From the NCBI GenBank assembly GCA_039908525.1, contig JAMOAY010000007.1, forward strand, positions 1-64,000: a stretch of 64,000 nt of DNA, read 5' to 3'. Of the stretch, positions 43,022 through 51,950 are shown one piece after another. The notes under the pieces are model-generated. The model was not told the DNA's origin. It saw only the letters and a program-made list of their open reading frames with translations, and searched no databases. Position 1 is the first letter of the stretch, and each line of letters opens with the position of its first letter. The DNA comes from Magnetaquicoccus sp039908525. Lineage in GTDB: Bacteria; Pseudomonadota; Magnetococcia; Magnetococcales; Magnetaquicoccaceae. The position numbers were made by a program, and so were the translations under genes.

Positions 43022-43989
43022 TGCCGTCTCCGTGCAGCCGGCTCCCTGCTTATCAGTGACATCAGGGCGTAGACGGTTTCCAGGCAGGGGACCGGGGTGC
43101 CGTGCCGTTTGGCAGCCTGGATGGCATGACCCAGGATCGCCTCGACCTCCATGCTGCGTCCATCCAGGTAGTCGAGCAGCATGCTGGTTTTATAGGGGCG
43201 CATCCGTTGCGTGGCCTCCAGATTTTTTTGCACAATCTCATCGTTCAGTGGATGCCCGCAGGCGGTGGCGACCTCGCACACCTCCCGCATGATCCGTTGC
43301 ACCAGTCGGGCGGTGTGTGGTTGAGAGAGGATCTCGCGGGTGGTGGCCTGCCCCAGCACCGAAACGGGATTGAAGGCCGCATTCCAGACCAGTTTTTTCC
43401 ACCGTTCCAGGGCGATGTTGTCCGTCACGGGGCAGGCTGTGCCCGCCGTTTCGAACAGACGCGACAGCTGTTGCGCCGCCTCCGAAGGACCGGAAGGAAA
43501 CCGGCCTATGGTCAAATGGCCGTAACAGGTGTGCTCGATGTGGCCAGGGGCGGTGCGACTGAGACACACAAAGGCCAAACCGCTGAGCAGTTCGTTCTCC
43601 GGAAAGGCGTCGGCCACCCGGTCCTCGATCTCCACCCCGTTTTGCAACAGCAGGATGGTGGTTTTGGGCCCAACGACCGGGCGGATGATCTCTGCCGTGG
43701 GAGTCTCCTTCAGCACTTTCAGGGCAACCAGGATATAGTCCGGGTATCCTGCAAAATCGGTGACCCGTTCCAACACCTGATCCGGTCGGAAATGGTGGTC
43801 GCCGTCGATACCCCGGATGTGGATCCCCTGTTGCCGCACCACGGCGGTGTCGGAACGGTGGGTGGTGGTCACCGCGACCCCCGCTTTGGCCAACTGGGCG
43901 CCGTAATATCCCCCCACCGCGCCGGTACCCACCACCAACAACCGCAACGGTGTCGAGGGTTGGTCCGGTGCGGAAGAAGGCTCCCGCAT
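43015..43989 (-). CDS. panE: 2-dehydropantoate 2-reductase
   Basis: About 325 residues. The Rossmann motif V-G-T-G-A-V-G-G-Y-Y-G near residue 17, a K-V-L-K segment and the catalytic-region phrase R-W-K-K-L-V-W-N-A-A-F-N-P are the signatures of PanE/ApbA. The protein reduces ketopantoate to pantoate with NADPH for coenzyme A. AAGGA seven nucleotides ahead of ATG 43989 favours that start; ATG 44007 is an alternative, and the open frame beyond is not coding. It is divergent from the cytochrome gene. Confidence 0.85.
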   Translation of the reverse strand: MREPSSAPDQPSTPLRLLVVGTGAVGGYYGAQLAKAGVAVTTTHRSDTAVVRQQGIHIRGIDGDHHFRPDQVLERVTDFAGYPDYILVALKVLKETPTAEIIRPVVGPKTTILLLQNGVEIEDRVADAFPENELLSGLAFVCLSRTAPGHIEHTCYGHLTIGRFPSGPSEAAQQLSRLFETAGTACPVTDNIALERWKKLVWNAAFNPVSVLGQATTREILSQPHTARLVQRIMREVCEVATACGHPLNDEIVQKNLEATQRMRPYKTSMLLDYLDGRSMEVEAILGHAIQAAKRHGTPVPCLETVYALMSLISREPAARRRHQ

Positions 43990-44038
43990 CTCTGTTTCCT
44001 TAGGCATGGCTGACAATTCTCTTATGGAGGGATGAACG

Positions 44039-44347
44039 ATGAACAAAATGTACCGGATCCCCGCGGTTTTTGCACTTGTTATCTGGAGCACCACTTCCGG
44101 TTGGGCGGCCGATGCTGAAAAGGGTAAGAAGCTGCACGATGCCAGTTGCATGACAAACTGCCACGCGGCCAAGGCCCAAGGCAACGCCAACGCCCTGTAT
44201 ACCCGACAGGGACGTCTGGCCTCCCTGGAAAAGCTGAAGGGTCAGGTGGCCTTCTGCAACCAGCAGGTGCTCAACACCCAGTGGTGGCCGGAGGACGAGG
44301 CCAATGTGGTGGAGTATCTGAACCGGGATTTTTACAAGTTCAAGTGA
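44039..44347 (+). CDS. Small c-type cytochrome-like protein with CxxxCH motif
   Basis: 102 residues. A signal peptide ends near A-W-A-A (residue 24). The haem region reads L-H-D-A-S-C-M-T-N-C-H: three residues, not two, separate the cysteines. Otherwise it follows small mono-haem cytochromes (A-E-K-G-K-K-L-H-D at the N-terminal side; Y-T-R-Q-G-R...S-L-E-K-L-K-G-Q-V; A-N-V-V-E-Y-L-N-R-D-F-Y-K-F at the end). No obvious methionine sixth ligand is visible in the middle. The codons show no sequencing-type ambiguity. It could bind haem covalently by a variant route or be a non-haem relative. Confidence 0.75.
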   Translation: MNKMYRIPAVFALVIWSTTSGWAADAEKGKKLHDASCMTNCHAAKAQGNANALYTRQGRLASLEKLKGQVAFCNQQVLNTQWWPEDEANVVEYLNRDFYKFK

Positions 44348-44365
44348 TGATCCTGATATCGTTTC

Positions 44366-44526
44366 GGCCACTTCTGGGGGAGACGGTGAACCGCCTCCCC
44401 CAGACCCCATCCACCCTTATTTTTTAATAGTTTTTAGCTATTACGGGTCCAGGGAGATTATCCCCCTGGTGGGGTCCAGGGGCAAAGCCCCTGGTAGGGG
44501 CCGGGGGCGAAGCCCCCGTTGTGGCC
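44366..44526. repeat. Dispersed hairpin-rich intergenic repeat, copy 1
   Basis: About 160 bp between the cytochrome gene and mobB. It contains nested palindromes such as CCAGGGGCAAAGCCCCTGG and CGGGGGCGAAGCCCCCG, and an A/T block (TTAATAGTTTTTAGCTATTA). The edges are imperfect inverted repeats (GGCCACTTCTGGGGG and the complement of CCCCCGTTGTGGCC). A second copy lies at 50373. The layout is that of a REP or MITE-like non-coding element. Confidence 0.8.
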
Positions 44527-44568
44527 CAAACAAATGCTCAAGTCCACCCATGACCATCTGCCACCGCA

Positions 44569-45081
44569 TCAAACTCGGCAATACCGGCGGATGAACCGGG
44601 TCACACCATCGATATCGTCCAGGGAAAAACAGGGCAGATCGGACACCAGGCCGGGATCATCAGACACAATGGCAACGATGCTGGTCAGTTGCCCGCGCAG
44701 ATCATCCACCCCAGCGGCCAAACGGTGGACCAGGATCTTCGGATGGGGCCCGTTTTTGTAGCCTTCCACCAGAACCAGATCGTGGCCCCGCAGGTGATAC
44801 AGCTGCTCCTCCAGGGTCAGCTCCTGCCGGTCTGGCAGATCCTGGATCAAAAACCACCCGCCCTGGGTGGCAAAGAGCACCGTCGCTGCCCCGGCCTGAC
44901 GAAAACGGTGGCTGTCTTTACCCGGTTGATCCGGGTTGGCCGGATGGTGGCCGTGCTTGATGGCCGCCACCCGCAATCCGGCCTGACGCAACTGTCGGAT
45001 GACGCCAACCATCAGGGTTGTCTTGCCGCTGCCGCTGGATGCTGCAAACCCCAGCACAGGCACAGGGAGGAGGGGGCTCAT
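44569..45081 (-). CDS. mobB: Molybdopterin-guanine dinucleotide biosynthesis adaptor MobB
   Basis: 170 residues. P-loop S-S-G-S-G-K-T-T near residue 16 and the family phrases V-A-A-I-K-H-G-H-H and D-L-V-L-V-E-G-Y-K-N identify MobB, a GTP-binding partner of MobA in attaching GMP to molybdopterin. The start overlaps the stop of moaD (ATGA), so they form an operon for molybdenum cofactor work. Confidence 0.9.
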   Translation of the reverse strand: MSPLLPVPVLGFAASSGSGKTTLMVGVIRQLRQAGLRVAAIKHGHHPANPDQPGKDSHRFRQAGAATVLFATQGGWFLIQDLPDRQELTLEEQLYHLRGHDLVLVEGYKNGPHPKILVHRLAAGVDDLRGQLTSIVAIVSDDPGLVSDLPCFSLDDIDGVTRFIRRYCRV

Positions 45082-45329
45082 CCGCCGCTGATCGGTGGAA
45101 AAATGGCAATCTCATCCCCATCGGTCAGGGGATCCTGCGGCTGTGCATGACAGCGATTCACCGCCACCCGCAACGTGGGATCGAGTAAAACCGAGGCGTA
45201 AGGCTCCCCCTTGCCGCGCAAAAAGTCCAACAGACGATCCACCCGGTCGACCGTGGGCGGCAGGGGGAGTCGCTCCTCCGGGACGCCCACTTTTTCCCGG
45301 ACCCAGGCAAAATAATGGATGTGTGCCAT
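45078..45329 (-). CDS. moaD: Molybdopterin synthase small subunit MoaD
   Basis: 83 residues with the beta-grasp pattern (HIHYFAWVREKVG; DGDEIAIFPPISGG) and the essential C-terminal G-G, the site of thiocarboxylation by MoeB-type enzymes. I start at 45329, since the ATG at 45344 abuts the AAGGAG. The large subunit MoaE is not in this window. Confidence 0.85.
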   Translation of the reverse strand: MAHIHYFAWVREKVGVPEERLPLPPTVDRVDRLLDFLRGKGEPYASVLLDPTLRVAVNRCHAQPQDPLTDGDEIAIFPPISGG

Positions 45330-45445
45330 AGACTGGTCAATCATCTCCTTGTGCAGTCAGCGGTTCCATACGCCTTGGCAGAGGGCGGCAAACCGTTTAC
45401 AGTGTTGCCCCTGACTGCGTCAGCCCATCCATCCGGGAGATCCTC

Positions 45446-46306
45446 ATGCATCCAACAGAGAGTACCGTGCAGCAGCTGGAAGATCACAAAGACGGTCCAA
45501 AAATTCTAATGATTGGAGATGTGTTTGGCAAGGCCGGGCGTCGGGCTTTGGAACTGCATCTGGGGCCGCTCAAGGAGGCGCATGGTTTGGATCTGGTGAT
45601 CGCCAATGGGGAAAACAGCGCCGGCGGCATTGGCATAACCCCCTCCGTGGCCAGGGAGCTGTTCCAGGTTGGCGTCGATGTGATCACCTCCGGCAATCAT
45701 GTCTGGAGGTATAAAGAGATATTTGACTATATAGAAGCCAACAACCACCTGTTGCGCCCGATGAACTATCCCGCCGGTACACCCGGCAAGGGGTTTGTTC
45801 TCCTGACCACCCTCTCCAAAATACGGGTGGCCGTGGTCAATCTGCTGGGGCGGGTTTTCATGGAACCGTTGGATTGCCCTTTCCAGGCGGCCGATCGGTT
45901 TCTGGAACGGGTTCGTCTGGGGCGGGATGTGGATGCCATTATCGTCGACATGCACGCCGAGGCCAGTTCCGAAAAAGGGGCCATGGGCTACCACCTGGAT
46001 GGTCGGGTGTCCGCCGTTCTGGGCACGCATACCCATGTTCCCACAGCGGACCATCAGATTTTGCCAGGGGGCACCGCCTTCCAGACCGATGTGGGCATGA
46101 CCGGTTGTTACCGCTCCATCATCGGCATGAAACCGGAGACGGTTCTGCCCCGGTTTCTTAAACAGATGCCCACCCATTTTGAACAGGCGCAAGGGGAGGG
46201 AACCTTGTGCGGCGTGATCGTCACGCTGGCCAGGGAGAACGGCTTGTGCCGGGAGATCCAACCGGTCCGTCTGGGGTCACAATTGGCCAACACGGGCCTG
46301 CCTTGA
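45446..46306 (+). CDS. YmdB-type metallophosphoesterase
   Basis: 286 residues. Motif K-I-L-M-I-G-D-V-F-G-K-A-G-R near residue 20 is characteristic of the TIGR00282/YmdB family, which hydrolyses cyclic nucleotides and related phosphodiesters with two metals. G-E-N-S-A-G-G (E at about 56), G-N-H-V-W, D-M-H-A-E-A-S-S-E and G-T-H-T-H-V-P-T-A-D contain metal and substrate ligands. The frame is full length for this family, and the stop lies 28 nt before convergent hrpA. Confidence 0.88.
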   Translation: MHPTESTVQQLEDHKDGPKILMIGDVFGKAGRRALELHLGPLKEAHGLDLVIANGENSAGGIGITPSVARELFQVGVDVITSGNHVWRYKEIFDYIEANNHLLRPMNYPAGTPGKGFVLLTTLSKIRVAVVNLLGRVFMEPLDCPFQAADRFLERVRLGRDVDAIIVDMHAEASSEKGAMGYHLDGRVSAVLGTHTHVPTADHQILPGGTAFQTDVGMTGCYRSIIGMKPETVLPRFLKQMPTHFEQAQGEGTLCGVIVTLARENGLCREIQPVRLGSQLANTGLP

Positions 46307-46334
46307 CCCGGCATACATCTGTTACAGAAACCTG

Positions 46335-49300
46335 CTACCGTAATACTTTATCCCATTGTTGTTGCAAACGTTTGGACGAAACCGGTACCGCCGTGCGCAG
46401 ATCCTGGGCAAACAGTGAAACCCGGTACTCCTCCAACAGCCAACGGTACAGGTGCAGTTCAGGATCCCAAATCCGTTCTGCAGCCTGCTTCTGGGCGACC
46501 TGCTGATGCTGTTTCCACAGGAGGAGCCACTCGGCTGCCTTTTGCCGATCCTTGAGAGGGGCAAAGGGACGCCGTTCCAGGCGCAACAACACGGCCTGCA
46601 AATAGCGCGGAAAATGTTTCAACCAGGCCGGAGGGGTCTCCCGCAAAAATCCGGCATGGACCAAACCATCCACGTGGGCCCGCATCTCGGCGGCCTCCGC
46701 CTGCCAGCCCGGCGTCTCTCCTTGCAGGGCGGTCATGGCCGATTGATACCGCAGGATGATCTGCTGGACCAAGCTTTGTGTCTCCTCGATGGCTTTCAAC
46801 AAATGCCCGCGACCGTTGGCCAGACGTTGCAGAAAAACCTCTTCCGTCTCAATCTCCTCGGTCGACACATCCAGGAAAACCCGTGCCAGGGCCAGGGCGG
46901 TGATCTCCCGCATCAACGCTTTCTGGCTGCCGAACAAAGCAGCGCGTCCGCTGACCTCTTTTTGCAGGCCACGTTGTTTCTCCAAAGGGCGCAGTGTCTG
47001 GGGCAGTTGCAAGGCAAACAGCCGTACCATGCCCCAGCGGCTGATGCTGCGCGCCTGCTCCGGACTCTCCACCAGACGCAGGGAGACGCTGCTGCCCTCA
47101 TCCTGAATGGCGGGAAAACCGAAGGTGCCTCCCGTCTCTCCGGGCACCACCACCTGTTGTGGCAGATTGCCAAAATCCCAGCGGGTGATACCGGACCGCT
47201 CAAAATCGGCCTTGGGCAGTTGGCTGAAATGCTTGTTGGCCACGGCGCCCCATTGCTGCTGCAAGGCGGCCAGATCCCGACCCTGGGCCACCGTTTGTTG
47301 CGATCTCTCCTGAATGATCTTGAAATTCATCCGCAGATGGTCCGGCAACTCGGAGAAACGCCACGCCTCGGTCGGAACGATCACCCCGTAACGGCGCTGT
47401 AACAACAGCCCCAGTACCGACCCCAGCGGTTTGCTGCGATCTTTCTCCTGCAGGTTGTCCAGACAATAGAGCTGTGCTTGCGGGATTGGCACCAGAGGAC
47501 GGCGCAGGGTTTTCGGGAGATTCCTTAGCAATGCCAGAATCTTGTCGCCTAACAGACCCGGCACCAGCCACTCAAAAGCCGGGGCCGCCACCTGATTGAG
47601 ATAGGGCAGCGGGATGAATACGCTGATACCATCTTCCCCCGCCCCTGGATTGAAATGGTATTCCAGAGAGAGTTCCAGGCCGTTGACCAGCAGGTGACCG
47701 GGAAAACTTTCACCGCTGATCCCCTCCCCTCCGTGGCGCAACAGCATCTCCCGGTTGTAGAACAACAGGCGAGGATCGCGTTTGCGGGCCTGGTTGTACC
47801 ATGCATGAAACAGGGCCGCGCTGTGGATGTGGGCAGGGATCTGTTGATCGTAAAAGGCAAACAGCTCCTGGTCATCCACCAACAGATCCGTGCGCCGGGA
47901 CTTGTGTTCCAACTCCCTGACTTCGGCGAGCAGGCCTTGATTGTGGGCAAAAAAGGCCGCAGAACTCTGCATCTGCCCCTCCACCAGGGCCGCCTGGATA
48001 AAGATCTGCCGAGCCTGTTGGGCATCCAACGGCCCGAACTGCACCTTGCGTTGCCCAATCAGGGTGAGGCCGAACAGTGTCACCCGCTCAAACACCAGCA
48101 CACAACCCGCTTTTTTGCTCCAATGGGGATCCTGGTGATGTTTGCGACACAAATGGCCAGCCACGGCCTCGATCCACTCCGGCTCCACCCTGGCACAGGT
48201 GGTGGCAAACAGGCGTGTGGTCTCGATCAACTCCCCGGCAGCCAGCCAGGTAGGCAGTTTCTTGAACAATACCGATCCGGAGTGGAGCACAAACCGGTTT
48301 TGTTGCACCCCGACATACTCATGATTCTCCGTCTTGAGGCCAATGAAACCCAACGAGCCGGAGAGGATGGCTTTGTGGATCTCCGTGAAGCTGGCCGCCA
48401 CCTGATTGCAGGTCATGCCCCATTCACCCACCAGTCGGGAGAGCTGTTCGTGAATGCCCTGCCACTCCCGCACCCGGACGACCGACAGGAAATTTTCTTT
48501 GAGAAAACGACGGAACTGATTGTTGGAGGGGGACTCCTGCCGGCCGGCTTCGATGAAAGACCAAAGGGTCAGGTAGCCCATGAAATCGGAATGGGGCTCC
48601 TGGTGGCGTTTGTGGGCCAGTTCGGCTTTGCCACGCTGGGCAGCCGGCCACTCCCTGGGGTCGGGCAGACTCATGGCAGAGACAATGATCAACATTTCCG
48701 TCAGACAGAGGTGGGTTTTGCCGGCCAGCAGCATGCGTCCCAAGCGGGGATCCAACGGCAGGCGGGCCAGTTCGTTGCCCAACGGGGTCAATGACGCGCG
48801 TTCCGTCAGGGCTCCGAGTTCCGTCAGAAGGCGCAGACCATCCTGGACGGCACCCCGACCGGGCGGGTCAACAAAGGGAAAACTTTCCATCTCCCCGAGT
48901 TTCAGAAATTTCATTTGCAAAATGACAGCCGCCAGAGAGACCCGCAGGATCTCGGGATCGGTGAACGGTTCCCTGGCCAGAAAGTCCTCTTCGGAATAGA
49001 GGCGGATGCAGATACCATCGGCCAACCGACCGCAGCGTCCCAGGCGTTGATTGGCCGCTGCCTGGGAAATCTTCTCCACCGGCAAGCGTCGCACCTGGGT
49101 ACGACCGCTGTGACGACTGATACGGGCCAACCCGCTGTCGATTACATAACGAATACCCGGTATGGTGAGGGAGGTCTCCGCCACGTTGGTGGCCAGAATG
49201 ATCCGGCGCAGGGTGCCGGGATAAAAAATACGGTGCTGATCGGCCATCGAAAGTCGGGCAAACAGAGGCAGGATTTCCAGGTTCGGCAGCGCCTGTTTGC

Positions 49301-50279
49301 GCAGATGGTCGCCCACCTCGCGAATCTCCCGCTCGCCGGGCAGAAACACCAGCACATCCCCCTGGGGGCCCAGGGCACACAGCTCGTGTATCGCCTCCAG
49401 AATGCCTTGTTCCAAATCCTTCTCTTCGTTCTCCTTCTCCTCTTCCTCTCCCGGTTCCAGACTGCGCAGGGGGCGGTAGAAACAGGTGACCGGAAAGGTG
49501 CGACCGGATATCTCGATGGTGGGTGCATCGGCAAAATGGCGGGCGATACGCTGCATGTCCAGGGTGGCAGAGCTGATGATCAGCTTCAGGTCCGGTCGTT
49601 TGGGCAGCAGCTGTTTCAGGTAGCCCAGGATGAAATCGATGTTGAGACTGCGCTCGTGAGCCTCGTCGATGATCAAGGTGTCGTAACGGGCGAGCAGAGG
49701 GTCGCTTTGCACCTCGGCCAGCAGGATGCCGTCGGTCATCACCTTGATGAGGGAGTCCGGGCTGACCCGATCGTTGAAGCGCATTTTATAGCCCACCACC
49801 CCGCCCATCTCGGAGCGCAGATCCTGGGCCAGAAAATCGGCGATGCTGCGGGCGGCAATGCGTCTCGGTTGGGTCATGCCGATCCAGCCCCCTGTGCCCC
49901 GCTGCAACTCCAGGCAGATTTTGGGCAGTTGGGTGGTCTTGCCCGAACCGGTCTCTCCACACAGGATCACCACGGGATGTTTCTCAATCAGCGTCGCAAT
50001 CTGCGCACGCTGCTGTGCCACTGGCAGGTCGTCCGGGAAGTGGAGCGTGGGCAGGGAGGCCAACCGTCTGGCCCGTTTCTGCCGGGAAGCGGCCATCCGC
50101 ACCCGCCAAGCCGTAACCGCCTCTGTGACCGTCTCTCCCTGTTGCTGTTTTTGCACCAGCGACCGCAACCGCCGACGCAGATCCCCCTGGTCGACGATCA
50201 ATCCGTGGGGAATCTCAGCAAACAGTCGTCTGAGTTCAGGAGGGGTTGCAGGGCGTGGAGGCTGTTTCGTGGGTGGCAT
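46335..50279 (-). CDS. hrpA: ATP-dependent RNA helicase HrpA
   Basis: 1314 residues, the usual length for HrpA. Motifs I (G-E-T-G-S-G-K-T-T-Q near residue 115) and II (D-E-A-H) and the motif VI region Q-R-L-G-R-C-G-R mark a DEAH-box helicase. HA2, OB-fold and the C-terminal DUF3418 region follow. HrpA acts on mRNA and stalled ribosomes. It stands alone, separated from ahcY by a repeat element. Confidence 0.93.
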   Translation of the reverse strand: MPPTKQPPRPATPPELRRLFAEIPHGLIVDQGDLRRRLRSLVQKQQQGETVTEAVTAWRVRMAASRQKRARRLASLPTLHFPDDLPVAQQRAQIATLIEKHPVVILCGETGSGKTTQLPKICLELQRGTGGWIGMTQPRRIAARSIADFLAQDLRSEMGGVVGYKMRFNDRVSPDSLIKVMTDGILLAEVQSDPLLARYDTLIIDEAHERSLNIDFILGYLKQLLPKRPDLKLIISSATLDMQRIARHFADAPTIEISGRTFPVTCFYRPLRSLEPGEEEEKENEEKDLEQGILEAIHELCALGPQGDVLVFLPGEREIREVGDHLRKQALPNLEILPLFARLSMADQHRIFYPGTLRRIILATNVAETSLTIPGIRYVIDSGLARISRHSGRTQVRRLPVEKISQAAANQRLGRCGRLADGICIRLYSEEDFLAREPFTDPEILRVSLAAVILQMKFLKLGEMESFPFVDPPGRGAVQDGLRLLTELGALTERASLTPLGNELARLPLDPRLGRMLLAGKTHLCLTEMLIIVSAMSLPDPREWPAAQRGKAELAHKRHQEPHSDFMGYLTLWSFIEAGRQESPSNNQFRRFLKENFLSVVRVREWQGIHEQLSRLVGEWGMTCNQVAASFTEIHKAILSGSLGFIGLKTENHEYVGVQQNRFVLHSGSVLFKKLPTWLAAGELIETTRLFATTCARVEPEWIEAVAGHLCRKHHQDPHWSKKAGCVLVFERVTLFGLTLIGQRKVQFGPLDAQQARQIFIQAALVEGQMQSSAAFFAHNQGLLAEVRELEHKSRRTDLLVDDQELFAFYDQQIPAHIHSAALFHAWYNQARKRDPRLLFYNREMLLRHGGEGISGESFPGHLLVNGLELSLEYHFNPGAGEDGISVFIPLPYLNQVAAPAFEWLVPGLLGDKILALLRNLPKTLRRPLVPIPQAQLYCLDNLQEKDRSKPLGSVLGLLLQRRYGVIVPTEAWRFSELPDHLRMNFKIIQERSQQTVAQGRDLAALQQQWGAVANKHFSQLPKADFERSGITRWDFGNLPQQVVVPGETGGTFGFPAIQDEGSSVSLRLVESPEQARSISRWGMVRLFALQLPQTLRPLEKQRGLQKEVSGRAALFGSQKALMREITALALARVFLDVSTEEIETEEVFLQRLANGRGHLLKAIEETQSLVQQIILRYQSAMTALQGETPGWQAEAAEMRAHVDGLVHAGFLRETPPAWLKHFPRYLQAVLLRLERRPFAPLKDRQKAAEWLLLWKQHQQVAQKQAAERIWDPELHLYRWLLEEYRVSLFAQDLRTAVPVSSKRLQQQWDKVLR

Positions 50280-50310
50280 GGTATTCCAAGACCCCCTGTG
50301 TGGCCGGGGG

Positions 50311-50335
50311 ACTGGGGGCCATGGAGGCCCCCAGT
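50311..50335. repeat. Perfect inverted repeat beside the hrpA start
   Basis: ACTGGGGGCC (50311-50320) and its exact complement (50326-50335) enclose ATGGA. It lies 32 nt upstream of the hrpA start on the minus strand, where it could form a strong hairpin in the 5' leader or act as a protein site. Confidence 0.55.
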
Positions 50336-50372
50336 GAGAGGGAGAGGTGCGGGCTGGCCCGGATCGTCGTGT

Positions 50373-50539
50373 CGGTCATTCCTGGGGGAGGCTTGCGCCC
50401 CGCCTGCCCCCAGCCCCCCTCCACCCTTATTTTTTTAATAGTTTTTAACTATTACGGGTCCAGGGGGATTATCCCCCTGGTGAGGTCCAGGGGCAAAGCC
50501 CCTGGTGGGGGGTCGGGGGCGAAGCCCCCGTTATATCCG
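50373..50539. repeat. Dispersed hairpin-rich intergenic repeat, copy 2
   Basis: About 165 bp matching copy 1 at 44366 over most of its length: the A/T block, CCAGGGGCAAAGCCCCTGG and CGGGGGCGAAGCCCCCG all recur. It fills the gap between hrpA and ahcY and may act as a terminator for ahcY. Confidence 0.8.
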
Positions 50540-50569
50540 AAACGATGGTCAAAGCCTGCGGGCTGGAGA

Positions 50570-51868
50570 TCAATACCGATAATGGTCCGGTTTGTACGGT
50601 CCCTGGCGGTTGACGCCGATGTACTGGGCCTGTCTGTCGGTCAACTGGGTCAAGCGGGCACCCAGTTTGTTCAGATGCAGGGAGGCCACTTTTTCATCCA
50701 GATGCTTGGGCAGCACGTAGACACCGATGGCATACTTGCCCGGATTGGTCCACAGCTCAATCTGGGCCATGACCTGGTTGGTAAACGAGTTGGACATGAC
50801 AAAACTGGCATGGCCGGTGGCGCAGCCCAGATTGACCAGTCGGCCCTCGGCCAAGACGATGAGCCGTTTGCCGTCGGGGAAAATGACATGGTCCACCTGG
50901 GGCTTGATGTTCTCCCAGGGCAGATTGCGAATGCCCGCGATATCGATTTCCGAATCAAAGTGGCCGATATTGCAGACAATGGACTGGTTTTTCATCTTTT
51001 CCATGTGGGCGCGGGTGATGACATCCACATTGCCGGTGGCGGTGACAAAGATATCCCCGATGGAGGCCGCCTCGTCCATGGTCATGACCCGGTACCCCTC
51101 CATGGCCGCCTGCAGGGCGCAAATGGGGTCGATTTCGGTAATCCAGACGGTGGCGCCCATGCCGCGGAAGGCTTGTGCACACCCCTTGCCCACATCCCCG
51201 TAACCGCACACCACGCAGATCTTGCCCGCAATCATCACATCGGTCGCCCGCTTGATGCCATCGATCAGGGATTCCCGGCAACCGTAGAGATTGTCGAATT
51301 TGGACTTGGTCACCGAATCGTTGACGTTGAAGGCCGGCACTTTAAGCGTGCCGCTCCGCATCATCTCCTGGAGACGGTGCACCCCGGTGGTGGTCTCCTC
51401 GGAAAGGCCTCGAATCCCCTGCAGGATCTCCGCATGTTCGGGGCGGTGCAGCACAACGGTGGCGTCGCCGCCGTCATCCAGAATCATGTTGGGACGCCAG
51501 TTGTTGGGACCCACGATGGTTTGATCGATACACCACCAGAACTCCTCTTCGGTCTCCCCCTTCCAGGCAAAGACGGGAATGCCGGCTGCGGCAATGGCGG
51601 CTGCGGCATGGTCCTGGGTGGAAAAAATGTTGCAGGAGGACCAGCGCACTTCGGCGCCCAACTCGACCAGGGTCTCAATCAACACCGCCGTTTGAATGGT
51701 CATATGCAGGCAGCCGACAATGCGGGCCCCCGCCAGAGGCTGTTGCGCCTTAAACTCCTGGCGCAGGGCCATCAGACCGGGCATTTCGGTTTCGGCAATG
51801 GCAATCTCTTTGCGGCCCCACTCGGCCAGGGAGATATCCGCCACTTTGTAATCGTTTGCGAAAGACAT
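50570..51868 (-). CDS. ahcY: Adenosylhomocysteinase
   Basis: 432 residues. The start is ATG 51868 with AAGGAA seven nucleotides upstream; the open frame continues upstream without support. The NAD-binding C-G-Y-G-D-V-G-K-G and terminal K-P-D-H-Y-R-Y are diagnostic. The enzyme splits S-adenosylhomocysteine into adenosine and homocysteine. It lies 82 nt downstream of metK on the same strand, so the two form a methyl-cycle operon. Confidence 0.95.
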   Translation of the reverse strand: MSFANDYKVADISLAEWGRKEIAIAETEMPGLMALRQEFKAQQPLAGARIVGCLHMTIQTAVLIETLVELGAEVRWSSCNIFSTQDHAAAAIAAAGIPVFAWKGETEEEFWWCIDQTIVGPNNWRPNMILDDGGDATVVLHRPEHAEILQGIRGLSEETTTGVHRLQEMMRSGTLKVPAFNVNDSVTKSKFDNLYGCRESLIDGIKRATDVMIAGKICVVCGYGDVGKGCAQAFRGMGATVWITEIDPICALQAAMEGYRVMTMDEAASIGDIFVTATGNVDVITRAHMEKMKNQSIVCNIGHFDSEIDIAGIRNLPWENIKPQVDHVIFPDGKRLIVLAEGRLVNLGCATGHASFVMSNSFTNQVMAQIELWTNPGKYAIGVYVLPKHLDEKVASLHLNKLGARLTQLTDRQAQYIGVNRQGPYKPDHYRY

Positions 51869-51950
51869 GATACATTCCTTGTTTTTCAAGTCTAGAGAGT
51901 ATGTGGAGGGGCGTCGCTCACCCCTGCCGAGGACGACAGGGGGCGTTGAT

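Noticed and set aside
51869..51950. SAH riboswitch between metK and ahcY
   Set aside because: Only a short CCCCTG/CAGGGG hairpin is present; the conserved SAH aptamer core is missing.
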